A stretch of DNA of 64,000 nucleotides from Rosistilla carotiformis (GTDB taxonomy: Bacteria; Planctomycetota; Planctomycetia; Pirellulales; Pirellulaceae): assembly GCF_007753095.1 (NCBI RefSeq), contig NZ_CP036348.1:5805411-5869410 (forward strand), given 5' to 3'. How positions within the stretch are numbered: position 1 is the first letter of the stretch; every line of letters starts with the position of its first letter. The notes under the pieces were generated by a model. That model saw only the letters and a list, made by a program, of their open reading frames with translations, did no database searches and had not been told where the DNA came from. Made by a program: the position numbers and the translations under genes. Below, piece after piece: positions 8,469 to 17,483 of this stretch.

Positions 8469-10031
8469 ATGCAGCGTTCGATAACCTACCGCCAAGCCCT
8501 GCTTCTCGTCGCGATCATCCCCATCGTGGCGCAGGTTGTCGGCAGCGCGTTTAACATTTTTTACAACGTCGCCCATGTCCGTCCGCTGATCTCCGACGCC
8601 CAACAGGCCACGCTGTTGAGTTCGATCATGTGGGTCAATTGCCTGGTCTATCCGGCGGCAACCATCGCCTGGGGGAGCGTCGTCGGGCGTTTCCAATCGA
8701 TTCTCAGTCAGCGGGAGCGTGGCCTACCGATCCCTTCCGACAAACTGGAATCGATTCAGCGTCTGGCGATCAATCTTCCCTGGTGGATGATCTTGATCGG
8801 CAGCTTGGCTTGGCTGAGTTGTATTCCAATGATCGTCGTTCCGCTGAAACTTGCCGACAGCGGGCTCGATGCGCGGGTCCCCATCCTGTTGACGGTTTCG
8901 ATCGTCGTCTCGGCGCAGATCGCCTTGACGCACGCCTTCTTCGCCCTCGAATTGGCGAGCCACAAGTTCTTGTTTCCATTGCTGTTTGTCGAGATCCAGC
9001 CGTCGTCGATCCGTGGCGCGTATCCATTAACACTTCGCGGCCGGGGGATCGCATGGAGTCTGTCAGCGGTCTTCTGTCCGATCGTTTCGATCCTGCTGCT
9101 GTTCTATGTTCCGCAACCCGAGGCGCAGCGAGAACTCACGTTCCCCATCGCGGTCGGGTGCATCGCGATGTTGTTTGGTCTCGCATCGGCATGGCTGGTA
9201 GGACGATTGTACGGAACACCGATCCGCAAGTTGAAGCAAGCCGCCCAAGCGGTTGCACGCGGCGAACTGGATACGCAAGTCCGGTTGTTGCGAGCCGACG
9301 AGTTTGGGCCGTTGATCGAGGAGTTCAATCAGATGACGCGTGGCCTGCAAGAGAAGGAATCACTGCGGCGGATGTTTGGTCTGCACGTGGGCCGGCAAGC
9401 GGCGGAACAGATCCTGGCCAGTGTGCCGGGGCTCGGCGGCGTGGCGCGGGAGATCACGGTGATGTTTGTCGATATCCGCGGCTTCACCGCCAGCAGCGAA
9501 GGACGCGACCCAACCGAAGTCGTTGCGGTTCTGAACGAGTTCCTGACGGCAATGGTCGACGTCGTCGAGACACAACATCACGGGATGGTCAACAAATACC
9601 TTGGCGATGGTTTCATGGCCCTGTTCGGCGTCGGGGCCGATCGTCCGCAGCACGCCGACGACGCCGTCGACGCGGGGGTAAGCATGATCGATCGCTTAGG
9701 CAAACTGAACGCTGCGTTTGAGTCGCGGCAAATGCCACCGCTGCAGATCGGTATCGGGATCCATTCGGGCAACGCGTTGGTCGGCAGTATCGGGTCGAAT
9801 CAACGACTGGAATTTACAGCGATCGGCGATGCCGTGAATATTGCCTCACGAATCGAATCGCTGACCAAAACCGTCGGTACACCGATGCTGCTGACCGCGG
9901 CAACGCACAGGCAACTGCAACACCCTCACGACCTGCAACCCCACGCGCCGCAGCCCGTTAAGGGAATTCGGGATCCGATCGTCACCTATGGCCTGCGCGA
10001 CAAGATCGCATCGCCAGTTACCGATTCGTAG
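8469..10031 (+). CDS. Membrane-bound class III adenylate/guanylate cyclase with HAMP domain
   Basis: 520-residue signalling enzyme making cyclic nucleotide from NTP. Translation from the ATG at 8469 starts MQRSITYRQALLLVAIIPI; upstream in-frame ATGs would overlap the divergent DUF1080 gene. About six transmembrane segments precede a HAMP linker (GTPIRKLKQAAQAVARGEL..DEFGPLIEEFN). The catalytic domain (about 325-500) has both metal aspartates (MFVDIRGF and KYLGDGFMALFG) and the transition-state Asn/Arg region in GDAVNIASRIE, so it should be active. Adenylyl versus guanylyl specificity is not assigned. No cyclic-nucleotide receptor gene is seen nearby. Confidence 0.92.
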   Translation: MQRSITYRQALLLVAIIPIVAQVVGSAFNIFYNVAHVRPLISDAQQATLLSSIMWVNCLVYPAATIAWGSVVGRFQSILSQRERGLPIPSDKLESIQRLAINLPWWMILIGSLAWLSCIPMIVVPLKLADSGLDARVPILLTVSIVVSAQIALTHAFFALELASHKFLFPLLFVEIQPSSIRGAYPLTLRGRGIAWSLSAVFCPIVSILLLFYVPQPEAQRELTFPIAVGCIAMLFGLASAWLVGRLYGTPIRKLKQAAQAVARGELDTQVRLLRADEFGPLIEEFNQMTRGLQEKESLRRMFGLHVGRQAAEQILASVPGLGGVAREITVMFVDIRGFTASSEGRDPTEVVAVLNEFLTAMVDVVETQHHGMVNKYLGDGFMALFGVGADRPQHADDAVDAGVSMIDRLGKLNAAFESRQMPPLQIGIGIHSGNALVGSIGSNQRLEFTAIGDAVNIASRIESLTKTVGTPMLLTAATHRQLQHPHDLQPHAPQPVKGIRDPIVTYGLRDKIASPVTDS

Positions 10032-10214
10032 CCGGCCGCGCGATCACGACTGGTTGGACAGCGTGGGATTGTGACCTAAGCTTTAGCGTCCAGCGATTTG
10101 TCTCGAGTGCGGCGACGCCTGTTTTTCGGACCACGAGGGGGCCGGATCATCGCTGCGATCGCAAATGGCGACACAAAACTAACTACCTATTTAACTTGGG
10201 CAGGATCGATACGG

Positions 10215-11237
10215 ATGCGAATTCTAGTGACCGGCGGTGCAGGCTATATCGGCAGCCACACCTGCGTGGAATTACTGCACGCGGGACACGAATTGGTCGT
10301 CGTCGACGACTTGAGCAACAGCAAACGCGAGTCGCTGCGCCGCGTCCAACAACTGGCCGGTAAGACGCTTGAATTTCATGAATTAAGCCTGCTGGATCGC
10401 GATGCGCTGACCGGCGTCTTGTCCGCTGCCGACTTTGATGCGGTGATCCACTTTGCAGCATTCAAAGCGGTGGGTGAATCGGTCGCCAAGCCGTTGGAGT
10501 ATTACCAGAACAACGTCACCGGCACGATCAACCTGATGGATGCGATGCGCTCCTGCGGTTGCAAAAATCTCGTCTACAGTTCGTCCTGCACCGTCTATGG
10601 TGAACCGCAGCAACGCCCAGTGACCGAGGACCATCCGGTCGCTCAAGCGGAGAGCCCGTACGGTTGGACCAAGCTGATGACCGAGCAGATCATGCGCGAC
10701 GTCTATGTCAGCGACCCCAGTTGGAACTTCGCGCTGCTGCGTTACTTCAATCCCGTCGGAGCCCATCCCAGCGGCGACATCGGCGAAGATCCCAATGGCA
10801 TCCCCAACAATCTGATGCCATTCATCACGCAAGTTGCGTTGGGCAAACACGAGAAATTAAATGTCTTCGGCGGCGATTACGACACGCCCGATGGAACTTG
10901 CATCCGCGATTACATCCATGTCGTCGACCTCGCCCTAGCGCACGTCAAAGCTGTCGAAAAGGTCGGCAAAGAAGAGGGAATCTTCACGTACAACCTGGGA
11001 ACCGGAACCGGGTCAAGCGTGTTGCAGGTGATCGCTGCGTTCCGCGAAGCGACCGGGATCGATCTGCCTTATGAAATCGTCGACCGTCGCGCCGGCGACG
11101 TGATCGTCGCCTATGCCGATCCGTCGCGTGCCGAGCGAGAACTGGGCTGGAAGGCGACGCGGAATCTATTGGACATGTGTCGCGATGGATGGAACTGGCA
11201 ACACAAAAATCCCGAGGGGATGGTCGAAGCGGTCTAA
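10215..11237 (+). CDS. galE: UDP-glucose 4-epimerase
   Basis: 340-residue short-chain dehydrogenase that interconverts UDP-glucose and UDP-galactose in the cytoplasm using bound NAD. The ATG at 10215 places the nucleotide-binding loop GGAGYIGSHT at residues 7-16, as expected for the family; upstream in-frame codons give non-protein-like sequence. The catalytic region reads SSSCTVYG, then SPYGWTKLMTE with the YxxxK pair. GTCIRDYIHVVDLA and the C-terminal RRAGDV signature are also present. Length matches the usual 330-340 residues. It stands alone. Confidence 0.95.
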   Translation: MRILVTGGAGYIGSHTCVELLHAGHELVVVDDLSNSKRESLRRVQQLAGKTLEFHELSLLDRDALTGVLSAADFDAVIHFAAFKAVGESVAKPLEYYQNNVTGTINLMDAMRSCGCKNLVYSSSCTVYGEPQQRPVTEDHPVAQAESPYGWTKLMTEQIMRDVYVSDPSWNFALLRYFNPVGAHPSGDIGEDPNGIPNNLMPFITQVALGKHEKLNVFGGDYDTPDGTCIRDYIHVVDLALAHVKAVEKVGKEEGIFTYNLGTGTGSSVLQVIAAFREATGIDLPYEIVDRRAGDVIVAYADPSRAERELGWKATRNLLDMCRDGWNWQHKNPEGMVEAV

Positions 11238-11295
11238 TGCTTCGGCCAGCCGCGCGGGTCGGCGAGACCAGCGGCGGCAAGCGACCGGACGATGC

Positions 11296-11742
11296 TTATT
11301 CGTTGGTCCAATAATCGACGACCAACACTTTGTCCAAGTGAGGCTTCAGCACGTCGACAAAGGCGAGGTGATCGGCGTGGGGAAGGTAGGCCGCGCGATC
11401 GGCTTCGCTTTTGAAGGTCACTAGAAAGCAATGAGTGAACCCGTCGGCGAGCCCTTCGGGGCTGTTTTCGGTGCCATGCTCATAGGCGTGAATCTGCGGG
11501 ATCTTGCTCTTCAGTTTGCCGAACTCGTCGACGACCTTCTGAACGTCCGCCTCGGATGAACTCTCTTTGAACTTAAACAGCACCACGTGCCGCAACAGCT
11601 GTGTCTTGGCTGCTGGCTTTTCGTCGGCGATCGCCATCGATCGGTCTCCCAGTTGTCCGCTCATCATCGCACCGCCCAGCAGAGCGCTGGCCAGGGATGC
11701 TGCGAGGAACCATTTGTGTGAAGCAAGAGTTTGAAATCTCAT
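11296..11742 (-). CDS. Exported Dabb (stress-responsive alpha/beta barrel) protein
   Basis: 148-residue protein. The ATG at 11742 gives a signal-like N-terminus (HKWFLAASLASALLGGAMM); the longer frame overlaps the upstream sulfatase gene. Residues about 50-145 match the Dabb ferredoxin-like fold: LLRHVVLFKFKE, VQKVVDEFGKLKSKIPQI, FLVTFKSEADRAAYLPHADHLAF and a hydrophobic C-terminal strand VLVVDYW. Dabb proteins dimerise; some are cyclases or dehydratases, but most planctomycete copies have no known role. It lies downstream of a sulfatase on the same strand, about 106 bp away. Confidence 0.85.
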   Translation of the reverse strand: MRFQTLASHKWFLAASLASALLGGAMMSGQLGDRSMAIADEKPAAKTQLLRHVVLFKFKESSSEADVQKVVDEFGKLKSKIPQIHAYEHGTENSPEGLADGFTHCFLVTFKSEADRAAYLPHADHLAFVDVLKPHLDKVLVVDYWTNE

Positions 11743-11848
11743 GATGTGGAACCTGTCGGGGTGAAAGGTGAGTGATTTTTCGAAGGTCGAATTATAGCAC
11801 CACCGCCCCGGCAACGATGCCTTGGCGGTGGGATGCTGAGGATCTCGA

Positions 11849-13411
11849 TCAGTCGATCTGCGGCTGGTCCCACAATCGGTAGGGATCGTCGAACTGCTGT
11901 TGCTGCGATAAAAGCAACGCTTCCATTTCTTTCCGCTTCTCCGCAAATCGCGGGTCGTCGGCCAGGTTCACTTGGTCCTCGGTGGGGGCAGTCCCCGTCA
12001 ACTGGCTGACCGACGCTGTGTGATGCTGCGTCAGGAATTCATGCGGATTGGCGGCCAAGTTGAACAGCTGTGTCTCGCGGACCTTGCCATCGAGGACATC
12101 GTATTTGATCAATTTCCAATCCCCTTGTTTGACGCATCGCATTCCCGGCTTGGTGCCACCGCAATAGACGCCGTAGAGGACATTGCGGATCGTTTCTTTT
12201 TCTCCCTTCAGGATCGGGGCAAAGCTGGTCCCTTCGTTGGTCTTCGGCGGTTGGACGCCCGTCAGATCGCACAGCGTCGCCAAGACATCCAACAGATAGA
12301 CGTTCCCCTCGGCGCGGCTGGCCGCTTTGATTCCGGGACCTTTGACGATCAACGGCACCCGCCAGGTGTGTTGATACAGATTCTGTTTGCCCTGCAATCC
12401 GTGTCGGCCAATCGCCATGCCATGGTCGGCGGTGTAGACGATGTAGGTGTTGTCCAGTTCGCCCATCGCGTCTAGTTTTTCCAACACGCGACCGATCTGG
12501 ATGTCGATGTTCTCGCTGCAGGCGAATTCGCGTCCTATCTCGTTGCGGATCGTCGTCGGGTCGCGGCGTTTCCAGACGCCACTGACGCTGACCTCATCGC
12601 GAAGGTTCGGGTGCCCGTGATGGAACGGATGTTCGGGAAGGTAGTTGACCGGCAGTTGCGGTGCATCTTCGTTGGCTGGCGGCAGCGTTTCGGGATCGGC
12701 GTGGTTGACCGCTCCATATTTTGACAACAGTTCCGGAGTACCGTCACGCGTGTCGTGAGGGTGCGAAAAACCAAAGTAGATCAAGAACGGATCGGTCTGT
12801 TTTTCCGATTCGCGATCGTTCAGGTAGTCGAGCACTTGTTCGGCATGCCACGCGCTGCCGGATTCCGCCGTCCCGCCACGTTTCGTCGCGTCGTGCCGCC
12901 GTGTGAACTGGCGGTTGGCCGCTTCGTAACTGTTCCCCCGTTTGCACGTTCGCATTGTCGCGTACCCAGCGCGGTTAAAAACCGCCGCCATCGTATGCTC
13001 CGCCAGATCGGCGGGAGCGTGATCGAATCCGACAGGCTTGTTGTTTCCCGCTTTGGCTTGTTGCTTCTTGTTCGGTTTAGGGCCGGGCAGATGCCACAGC
13101 GTTCGCCCCGACATCACCATGTGTCGCGACGGGGTGCAGACCGCGCCAGACCACGATCCCATGTGATACGCTCCGTCGATCGTCATCCCTTCGGCGGCCA
13201 AGCGATCCAGGACGGGAGTCTCCAGCGCCGAATCGGGGTTGTACGACTTCAAGTCGAACGGGGACTGATCGTCGGCGATGATGAACAAGATATTGGGACG
13301 GTCGGCAGCCTGCAGCATCGCCGAGGATGCAAAGATCACAAAAAGGAAGCAGATGCGAATCGCCGATTGGTCGATGCGCGGTCGAACTGTCGAAAGCGAG
13401 GCGTAAGTCAT
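11849..13411 (-). CDS. Formylglycine-dependent sulfatase
   Basis: 520-residue exported sulfatase of the alkaline-phosphatase superfamily that hydrolyses sulfate esters, probably on polysaccharides or glycosaminoglycan-like sugars. The signal peptide spans about residues 15-35. PNILFIIADDQ supplies the metal-binding Asp pair, and CTPSR is the cysteine-type maturation motif (CxPxR) that an FGE-type enzyme converts to formylglycine. YTADHGMAIGRHGLQGK gives the later metal and substrate residues. An ATG at 13411 follows a GGAA ribosome-binding stretch. No FGE gene is in the window. The substrate cannot be deduced. Confidence 0.93.
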   Translation of the reverse strand: MTYASLSTVRPRIDQSAIRICFLFVIFASSAMLQAADRPNILFIIADDQSPFDLKSYNPDSALETPVLDRLAAEGMTIDGAYHMGSWSGAVCTPSRHMVMSGRTLWHLPGPKPNKKQQAKAGNNKPVGFDHAPADLAEHTMAAVFNRAGYATMRTCKRGNSYEAANRQFTRRHDATKRGGTAESGSAWHAEQVLDYLNDRESEKQTDPFLIYFGFSHPHDTRDGTPELLSKYGAVNHADPETLPPANEDAPQLPVNYLPEHPFHHGHPNLRDEVSVSGVWKRRDPTTIRNEIGREFACSENIDIQIGRVLEKLDAMGELDNTYIVYTADHGMAIGRHGLQGKQNLYQHTWRVPLIVKGPGIKAASRAEGNVYLLDVLATLCDLTGVQPPKTNEGTSFAPILKGEKETIRNVLYGVYCGGTKPGMRCVKQGDWKLIKYDVLDGKVRETQLFNLAANPHEFLTQHHTASVSQLTGTAPTEDQVNLADDPRFAEKRKEMEALLLSQQQQFDDPYRLWDQPQID

Positions 13412-13599
13412 GTTGGGGTTCCGTTGGAATTTGGGGGCAAACGGATTTGAAGTTGCGTTTTTGGGAATCGATCCGACAATGATCGGTTCCGCAAGGACGG
13501 GGCCTCCCTATCATACCGAGATGTGATCGCTCGAATCGAGCAGTTTGTCAGCGAATCAGGGCAAAACTGACCGCAGCGTCGCATCTCACACCACAAAAG

Positions 13600-14463
13600 A
13601 TGACTGAATTGAACAATTCCGACCCGCAATCCCGGCTAGCGCAACACGATCACGATGCCGCGATCGATCACAACCGCCGCGCGTACGATCAGATGGCGCT
13701 GGCGGGCGAGCCGTTGTGCCGACCGGCGACCAAAGCAGAATTGAGCAAGCCGTTGGCGACCATCGATCAGATCGGCTGGCTGGGCAAAAGCATCGCCGGC
13801 TGGCGGGTGTTGTGCTTGGCGGCTGGCGGCGGTCGGCAGAGTGCGTTGTACGCCAAAGCGGGAGCCGACGTGACGGTGGTCGATATAAGTGGCGAGATGC
13901 TGGAACTCGATCGCCGCGCGGCTCAGGAGCATCAGTTGCCGATCCGCACGATCCAGGCGAACATGCAGCATCTGCCGATGTTGGATTCGGCCAGTTTCGA
14001 TCTGGTCATCCACCCCGTCAGCACCTGTTACGTCCCCGACGTGGCCCCTGTTTTTCAAGAGATTGCGCGGTTGCTGCTGCCCGGCGCGCTCTACATCAGC
14101 CAACACAAACAACCGACAAGTTTGCAGTCGACGCTGTCGCCATCGGCTAGTGGACATTATGCGGTTCAGCACACCTATTACCGCCAGCAAGCGATCCCCG
14201 CGGCGACGGAGAAGACGCATGCCGCCAAGCGGTTGCGGGAGGATCGCGCGATCGAATACCTGCATCGCTGGGAACAGATCGTCGGCGGAATCTGCCGCGC
14301 CGGGATGGTGATCGAAGATCTTGTCGAACCGATGCACACCAAGGCCGATGCGGAACCGGGGGCGTTCGCGCACCGTGCCAGCTATATCGCACCCTATGTG
14401 CGGATCAAGGCGCGGCGCAAGCAAACCGCCGAGCCCCGCAGCGGTTTGCTACTGCCAAGCTGA
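13600..14463 (+). CDS. Class I SAM-dependent methyltransferase
   Basis: 287-residue cytoplasmic methyltransferase. The SAM-binding motif I is LCLAAGGGRQSALYAKAG, followed by the acidic strand VTVVDIS, motif II NMQHLPMLDSASFDLVIHP and motif III RLLLPGALYISQHKQ. The N-terminal region NRRAYDQMALAGEPLCRPAT is common in the planctomycete and cyanobacterial members of this family. The substrate is unknown. It is divergent from the sulfatase (188 bp apart). Confidence 0.85.
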   Translation: MTELNNSDPQSRLAQHDHDAAIDHNRRAYDQMALAGEPLCRPATKAELSKPLATIDQIGWLGKSIAGWRVLCLAAGGGRQSALYAKAGADVTVVDISGEMLELDRRAAQEHQLPIRTIQANMQHLPMLDSASFDLVIHPVSTCYVPDVAPVFQEIARLLLPGALYISQHKQPTSLQSTLSPSASGHYAVQHTYYRQQAIPAATEKTHAAKRLREDRAIEYLHRWEQIVGGICRAGMVIEDLVEPMHTKADAEPGAFAHRASYIAPYVRIKARRKQTAEPRSGLLLPS

Positions 14464-14654
14464 TTCGTTGTGAGGATCGGCGCGGACAGTGGGAACCTTG
14501 GTTGATACAATGCACTGCGTCGAGGTGGTTTCCATTGGGGCGAATTGGACGCGAATGCGTGCCGGTTGATCCCTGCGATGGAAACGCGAAACGGATTGGG
14601 GCCGTGCCCCGATCCTTTACTCCTTCCTTCCCGAAATCCCACCGGAACCGCTTT

Positions 14655-16472
14655 ATGCAATCTCGATCGCGAGCCTTGTTGCTGACGTTGGTTTACCTGA
14701 GTTTGGCTGTCGGTTGTGGAGCTGCGTTTGCAGCTCGGGCAGAGGTGATCGATCCGTCGATCGATCGTTCCCCCGTCGACTTAGCCCTCTCGCCCGATGG
14801 AAAGTGGCTGGTCACCGCCAACGAAACCTCCGGCAGCGTGTCGTTGATCGACGCCGTCGCAGGACGTGTGGTCGACGAGCTTCGGATTGGAAGCCATCCA
14901 GCACACATCGACTTCACGCCCGATGGGACTACGATTTTGGCGACCAATCAGTGGTCGGGGGAACTGAGTCTGCTGGCGATTCGCGAAGGCAAACTTGCCG
15001 CCATCGGATCGGTTCACGTTAGTGGGCATCCGCAAGGTTTTGCGATCGCCCCGGACAATCGCACGGTTTACGTGGGGCTGACCGCGGCGGCTCAGGTGGC
15101 GCAAGTCGATCTTCGCAGCCTGTCGGTCGTTCGCCGAATCGACGTTGGGAATTGGCCGCGTTATCTAACGCTCTCGCCCGATGGAACGCGATTGGCTGTC
15201 GGTTCCAGCGGCGATGCCGAGATCGAAGTCATCGACACCGCAACGGCGGAACCGTTGTACGAGGAGCCATTGGCTAACGGCGTGAACATCGGACACATGA
15301 CGCCATCGGCCGACGGACAATACGCCTACTTCACTTGGATGATCTATCGCACCAATCCAATCACTCGCGACAACATTCAACGGGGCTGGATTTTGGCCAG
15401 CCGAATCGGCCGCGTCCGTCTGGATGGAGCTTCGTACCGCGAGGCGATCTCGTTGGATGTGCCCGAGATGGCGGTGGCCGATCCGCATGGCTTGGCGATC
15501 AGCGGCGACGGCCAGCGTTTGGTTGCGTCCTCGTCGGGGACTCACGAATTGCTCGTCTATCGCTTGCCCGACCTTCCTTTTGTCTCGACCGGTGGCCCCG
15601 GCGATCTGATCGATCGGCGGTTGCAGCGGGATCGCGATCGATTCAGCCGGATCGATGTTGGCGGCCGGCCGATGGGACTGGAGATCGCCGCGGACAACCA
15701 GACGGTTTATGTCGCCAACTATCTGAAGAATTCGCTGCAGTCGGTCGACTTGAAAACGAAGCAAGTTGTCCGCGAGATCGATCTCGGTGGACCGTCGACT
15801 CCATCGCCCGCGCGGCAGGGGATGGCGATCTTTTACGACGCCCAGCACAGTCTCGATCAATGGTACAGCTGTCACTCGTGCCATCAAAACGGCGGGATCA
15901 ATTCGCGACCGATGGATACCTGGAACGATGGGACCGAGATGACCTTGAAGACGGTCCTGCCGTTGTATGAACTGACGCAGACCGGTCCTTGGACGTGGCA
16001 CGGTTGGCAGGAAGACCTGGACGACGCGATGAAGAAGTCGTTTACGGTGACGATGCAGGGGAAGCAGCCGACGCAAGCGGAGACCGATGCGTTGATCGCG
16101 TTTCTGAGCACGATGCCAAGCCCGCCCAATCCGTTCACCGAGTCCGATGGGACGCTTTCGGCCGCGGCGCAGCGAGGGAAGGAACTGTTTCACAGCAGCC
16201 GCGCCGCGTGTGCCGATTGCCACAGCGGACCGCAGTTTACCGATGGCGAGATCCACGATGTGGGGACCGGTTCGAAGTCGGATCATTACGATGGCTACAA
16301 CACGCCGACGCTGCGTGGCACCTATCGCAAGGTGCGTTGGATGCACAGCGGCCGGGCGAAATCGCTGGAGCGTGTGCTGACCGACTTGCACAGTCCCGAA
16401 AAGGTTTCGGGGCTGCCGAAGTTGAGCGACGATGAAGTCGCCGATCTGATCGCCTACCTGCGGACCTTGTAG
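14655..16472 (+). CDS. Exported beta-propeller protein with dihaem cytochrome c peroxidase-like C-terminus
   Basis: 605-residue exported protein. The ATG at 14655 gives the signal peptide MQSRSRALLLTLVYLSLAVG; the frame upstream is not protein-like. The N-terminal two-thirds is a YVTN/WD40-like propeller with repeats such as LALSPDGKWLVTANETSGSV, IDFTPDGTTILATNQ and LTLSPDGTRLAVGSS. The C-terminal third has haem motifs CHSCHQNG and CADCHSGPQFTDGEIHDVGTG, the latter typical of dihaem peroxidase/MauG-like proteins. The lost propeller-to-haem electron partner is unknown. A protease-like gene follows 20 bp downstream and may be co-transcribed. Confidence 0.88.
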   Translation: MQSRSRALLLTLVYLSLAVGCGAAFAARAEVIDPSIDRSPVDLALSPDGKWLVTANETSGSVSLIDAVAGRVVDELRIGSHPAHIDFTPDGTTILATNQWSGELSLLAIREGKLAAIGSVHVSGHPQGFAIAPDNRTVYVGLTAAAQVAQVDLRSLSVVRRIDVGNWPRYLTLSPDGTRLAVGSSGDAEIEVIDTATAEPLYEEPLANGVNIGHMTPSADGQYAYFTWMIYRTNPITRDNIQRGWILASRIGRVRLDGASYREAISLDVPEMAVADPHGLAISGDGQRLVASSSGTHELLVYRLPDLPFVSTGGPGDLIDRRLQRDRDRFSRIDVGGRPMGLEIAADNQTVYVANYLKNSLQSVDLKTKQVVREIDLGGPSTPSPARQGMAIFYDAQHSLDQWYSCHSCHQNGGINSRPMDTWNDGTEMTLKTVLPLYELTQTGPWTWHGWQEDLDDAMKKSFTVTMQGKQPTQAETDALIAFLSTMPSPPNPFTESDGTLSAAAQRGKELFHSSRAACADCHSGPQFTDGEIHDVGTGSKSDHYDGYNTPTLRGTYRKVRWMHSGRAKSLERVLTDLHSPEKVSGLPKLSDDEVADLIAYLRTL

Positions 16473-16492
16473 GACGAAGACTGGAAACGCAG

Positions 16493-17014
16493 ATGAACGA
16501 ACCGGCAGCCGATCCGGCCGCTCGCCAAGCGGCGATCGAATTGACAGCGACCGCCTATCACGAGGCGGGGCATGCGGTGATGGCGATCTCGTTGGGCCGG
16601 CCGATTCAAAAGGTGACGATCGCTCCGGGGCCGCTGCAAACCGGCGGCTATCGGTTGGGCGTTTGCGAGCTGCGGAAGGGACGCGGCCGGGCGTCGCAAG
16701 ACGTGATCGAAGACGAAGCGCTGATCCTGCTGGCCGGGATGGTCGCCGAAGCTCGTTTTACCGGCCGGTATTGCCCGCGCGGTGCCGCGGCGGATCTGCG
16801 AACGGTCGAACGTGTTCTGGAAGGCCGCGCGAAGACCCAGCGTCAACTGGAACGCTTGCAGCGGCGACTGTTGGACAAGACCGAACATCTGTTAAGCGAT
16901 GAAGCGCATGCGGTGGCGATCGAACGGATCGCAAAGGAGTTGATCGAAAAGACAACGATCAGCGGCCGAGCCGTCCGACATCTATTCGAGCAAGCCCAAC
17001 AACAGTTCGGCTGA
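16493..17014 (+). CDS. Stand-alone M41 (FtsH-type) zinc protease domain
   Basis: 173-residue protein matching the C-terminal peptidase domain of FtsH without any AAA ATPase or transmembrane helix. The zinc site HEAGH is in AYHEAGHAVMAISLG, and the third ligand Asp is in RGAAADLRTVERVLEG, aligned with the FtsH stretch after LLGGRAAE (here LLAGMVAEA). Helices at 110-173 (DKTEHLLSDEAHAVAIERIAKEL) match the FtsH helical tail. With no unfoldase it may cleave small or unfolded substrates or pair with another ATPase. It starts 20 bp after the dihaem propeller gene. Confidence 0.85.
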   Translation: MNEPAADPAARQAAIELTATAYHEAGHAVMAISLGRPIQKVTIAPGPLQTGGYRLGVCELRKGRGRASQDVIEDEALILLAGMVAEARFTGRYCPRGAAADLRTVERVLEGRAKTQRQLERLQRRLLDKTEHLLSDEAHAVAIERIAKELIEKTTISGRAVRHLFEQAQQQFG

Positions 17015-17016
17015 GT

Positions 17017-17072
17017 CGCTGGAGTCGAGGCTTCAGCCGACCTTTGCGCTGGAGTCGAGGCTTCAGCCGACC
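17017..17072. repeat. Tandem REP-like repeat, two 26-bp copies with a 30-bp period
   Basis: Two identical 26-bp copies start at 17017 and 17047; the core is GGAGTCGAGGCTTCAGCCGA and contains the small inverted pair GGCT..AGCC. A third copy of the core is at 53197-53216, next to a transposase remnant of the REP-associated type. The repeat lies between the convergent protease and zinc-ribbon genes. Confidence 0.8.
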
Positions 17073-17082
17073 GAGCGCATCC

Positions 17083-17391
17083 TCACATCCCCAACGACAG
17101 CAGCAATCCGCCGACAAAACAGATCAGCAGTACGATGATCACAAACGACTTGAAGTCGCGGCGTGGGGGCGCGTCGCCGGGGAACTCGCGCTGCAAGAAT
17201 TCGTCGTAGTCAAAGTCATCGTCCGACATGTCGTCGGCGTAGCCTTCGGTTTCGTCCTGCCAACCCGAAGCATCCGAGGCGCCGCAGTGCCGGCAAAAGG
17301 TGGCCGTCTCAAGAATCATCGCACCACAATGCGGGCAAGGGGTGCGATCGACCACGGTACGCCGGCGTCGTCGGAACCATTTGGCAAACAT
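17083..17391 (-). CDS. Small zinc-ribbon membrane protein
   Basis: 102-residue protein with two CxxC knuckles, CPHCG (about 19-23) and CRHCG (about 33-37), forming a zinc ribbon. An acidic linker follows (DDMSDDDFDYDEF), then one C-terminal transmembrane helix, SFVIIVLLICFVGGLLLSL. Such tail-anchored zinc-ribbon proteins are common in planctomycetes and have no assigned function. The start ATG at 17391 precedes a basic MFAKWFRRRRR stretch. Confidence 0.75.
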   Translation of the reverse strand: MFAKWFRRRRRTVVDRTPCPHCGAMILETATFCRHCGASDASGWQDETEGYADDMSDDDFDYDEFLQREFPGDAPPRRDFKSFVIIVLLICFVGGLLLSLGM

Positions 17392-17483
17392 TGTTGATCC
17401 TTGATGCGTTGATCGGGCCCGGCGCTGCGCGAACCAAACCGGCGGTTTGCGGACGCGCCGGCCAGCGGAGGGCTATCCCAATC

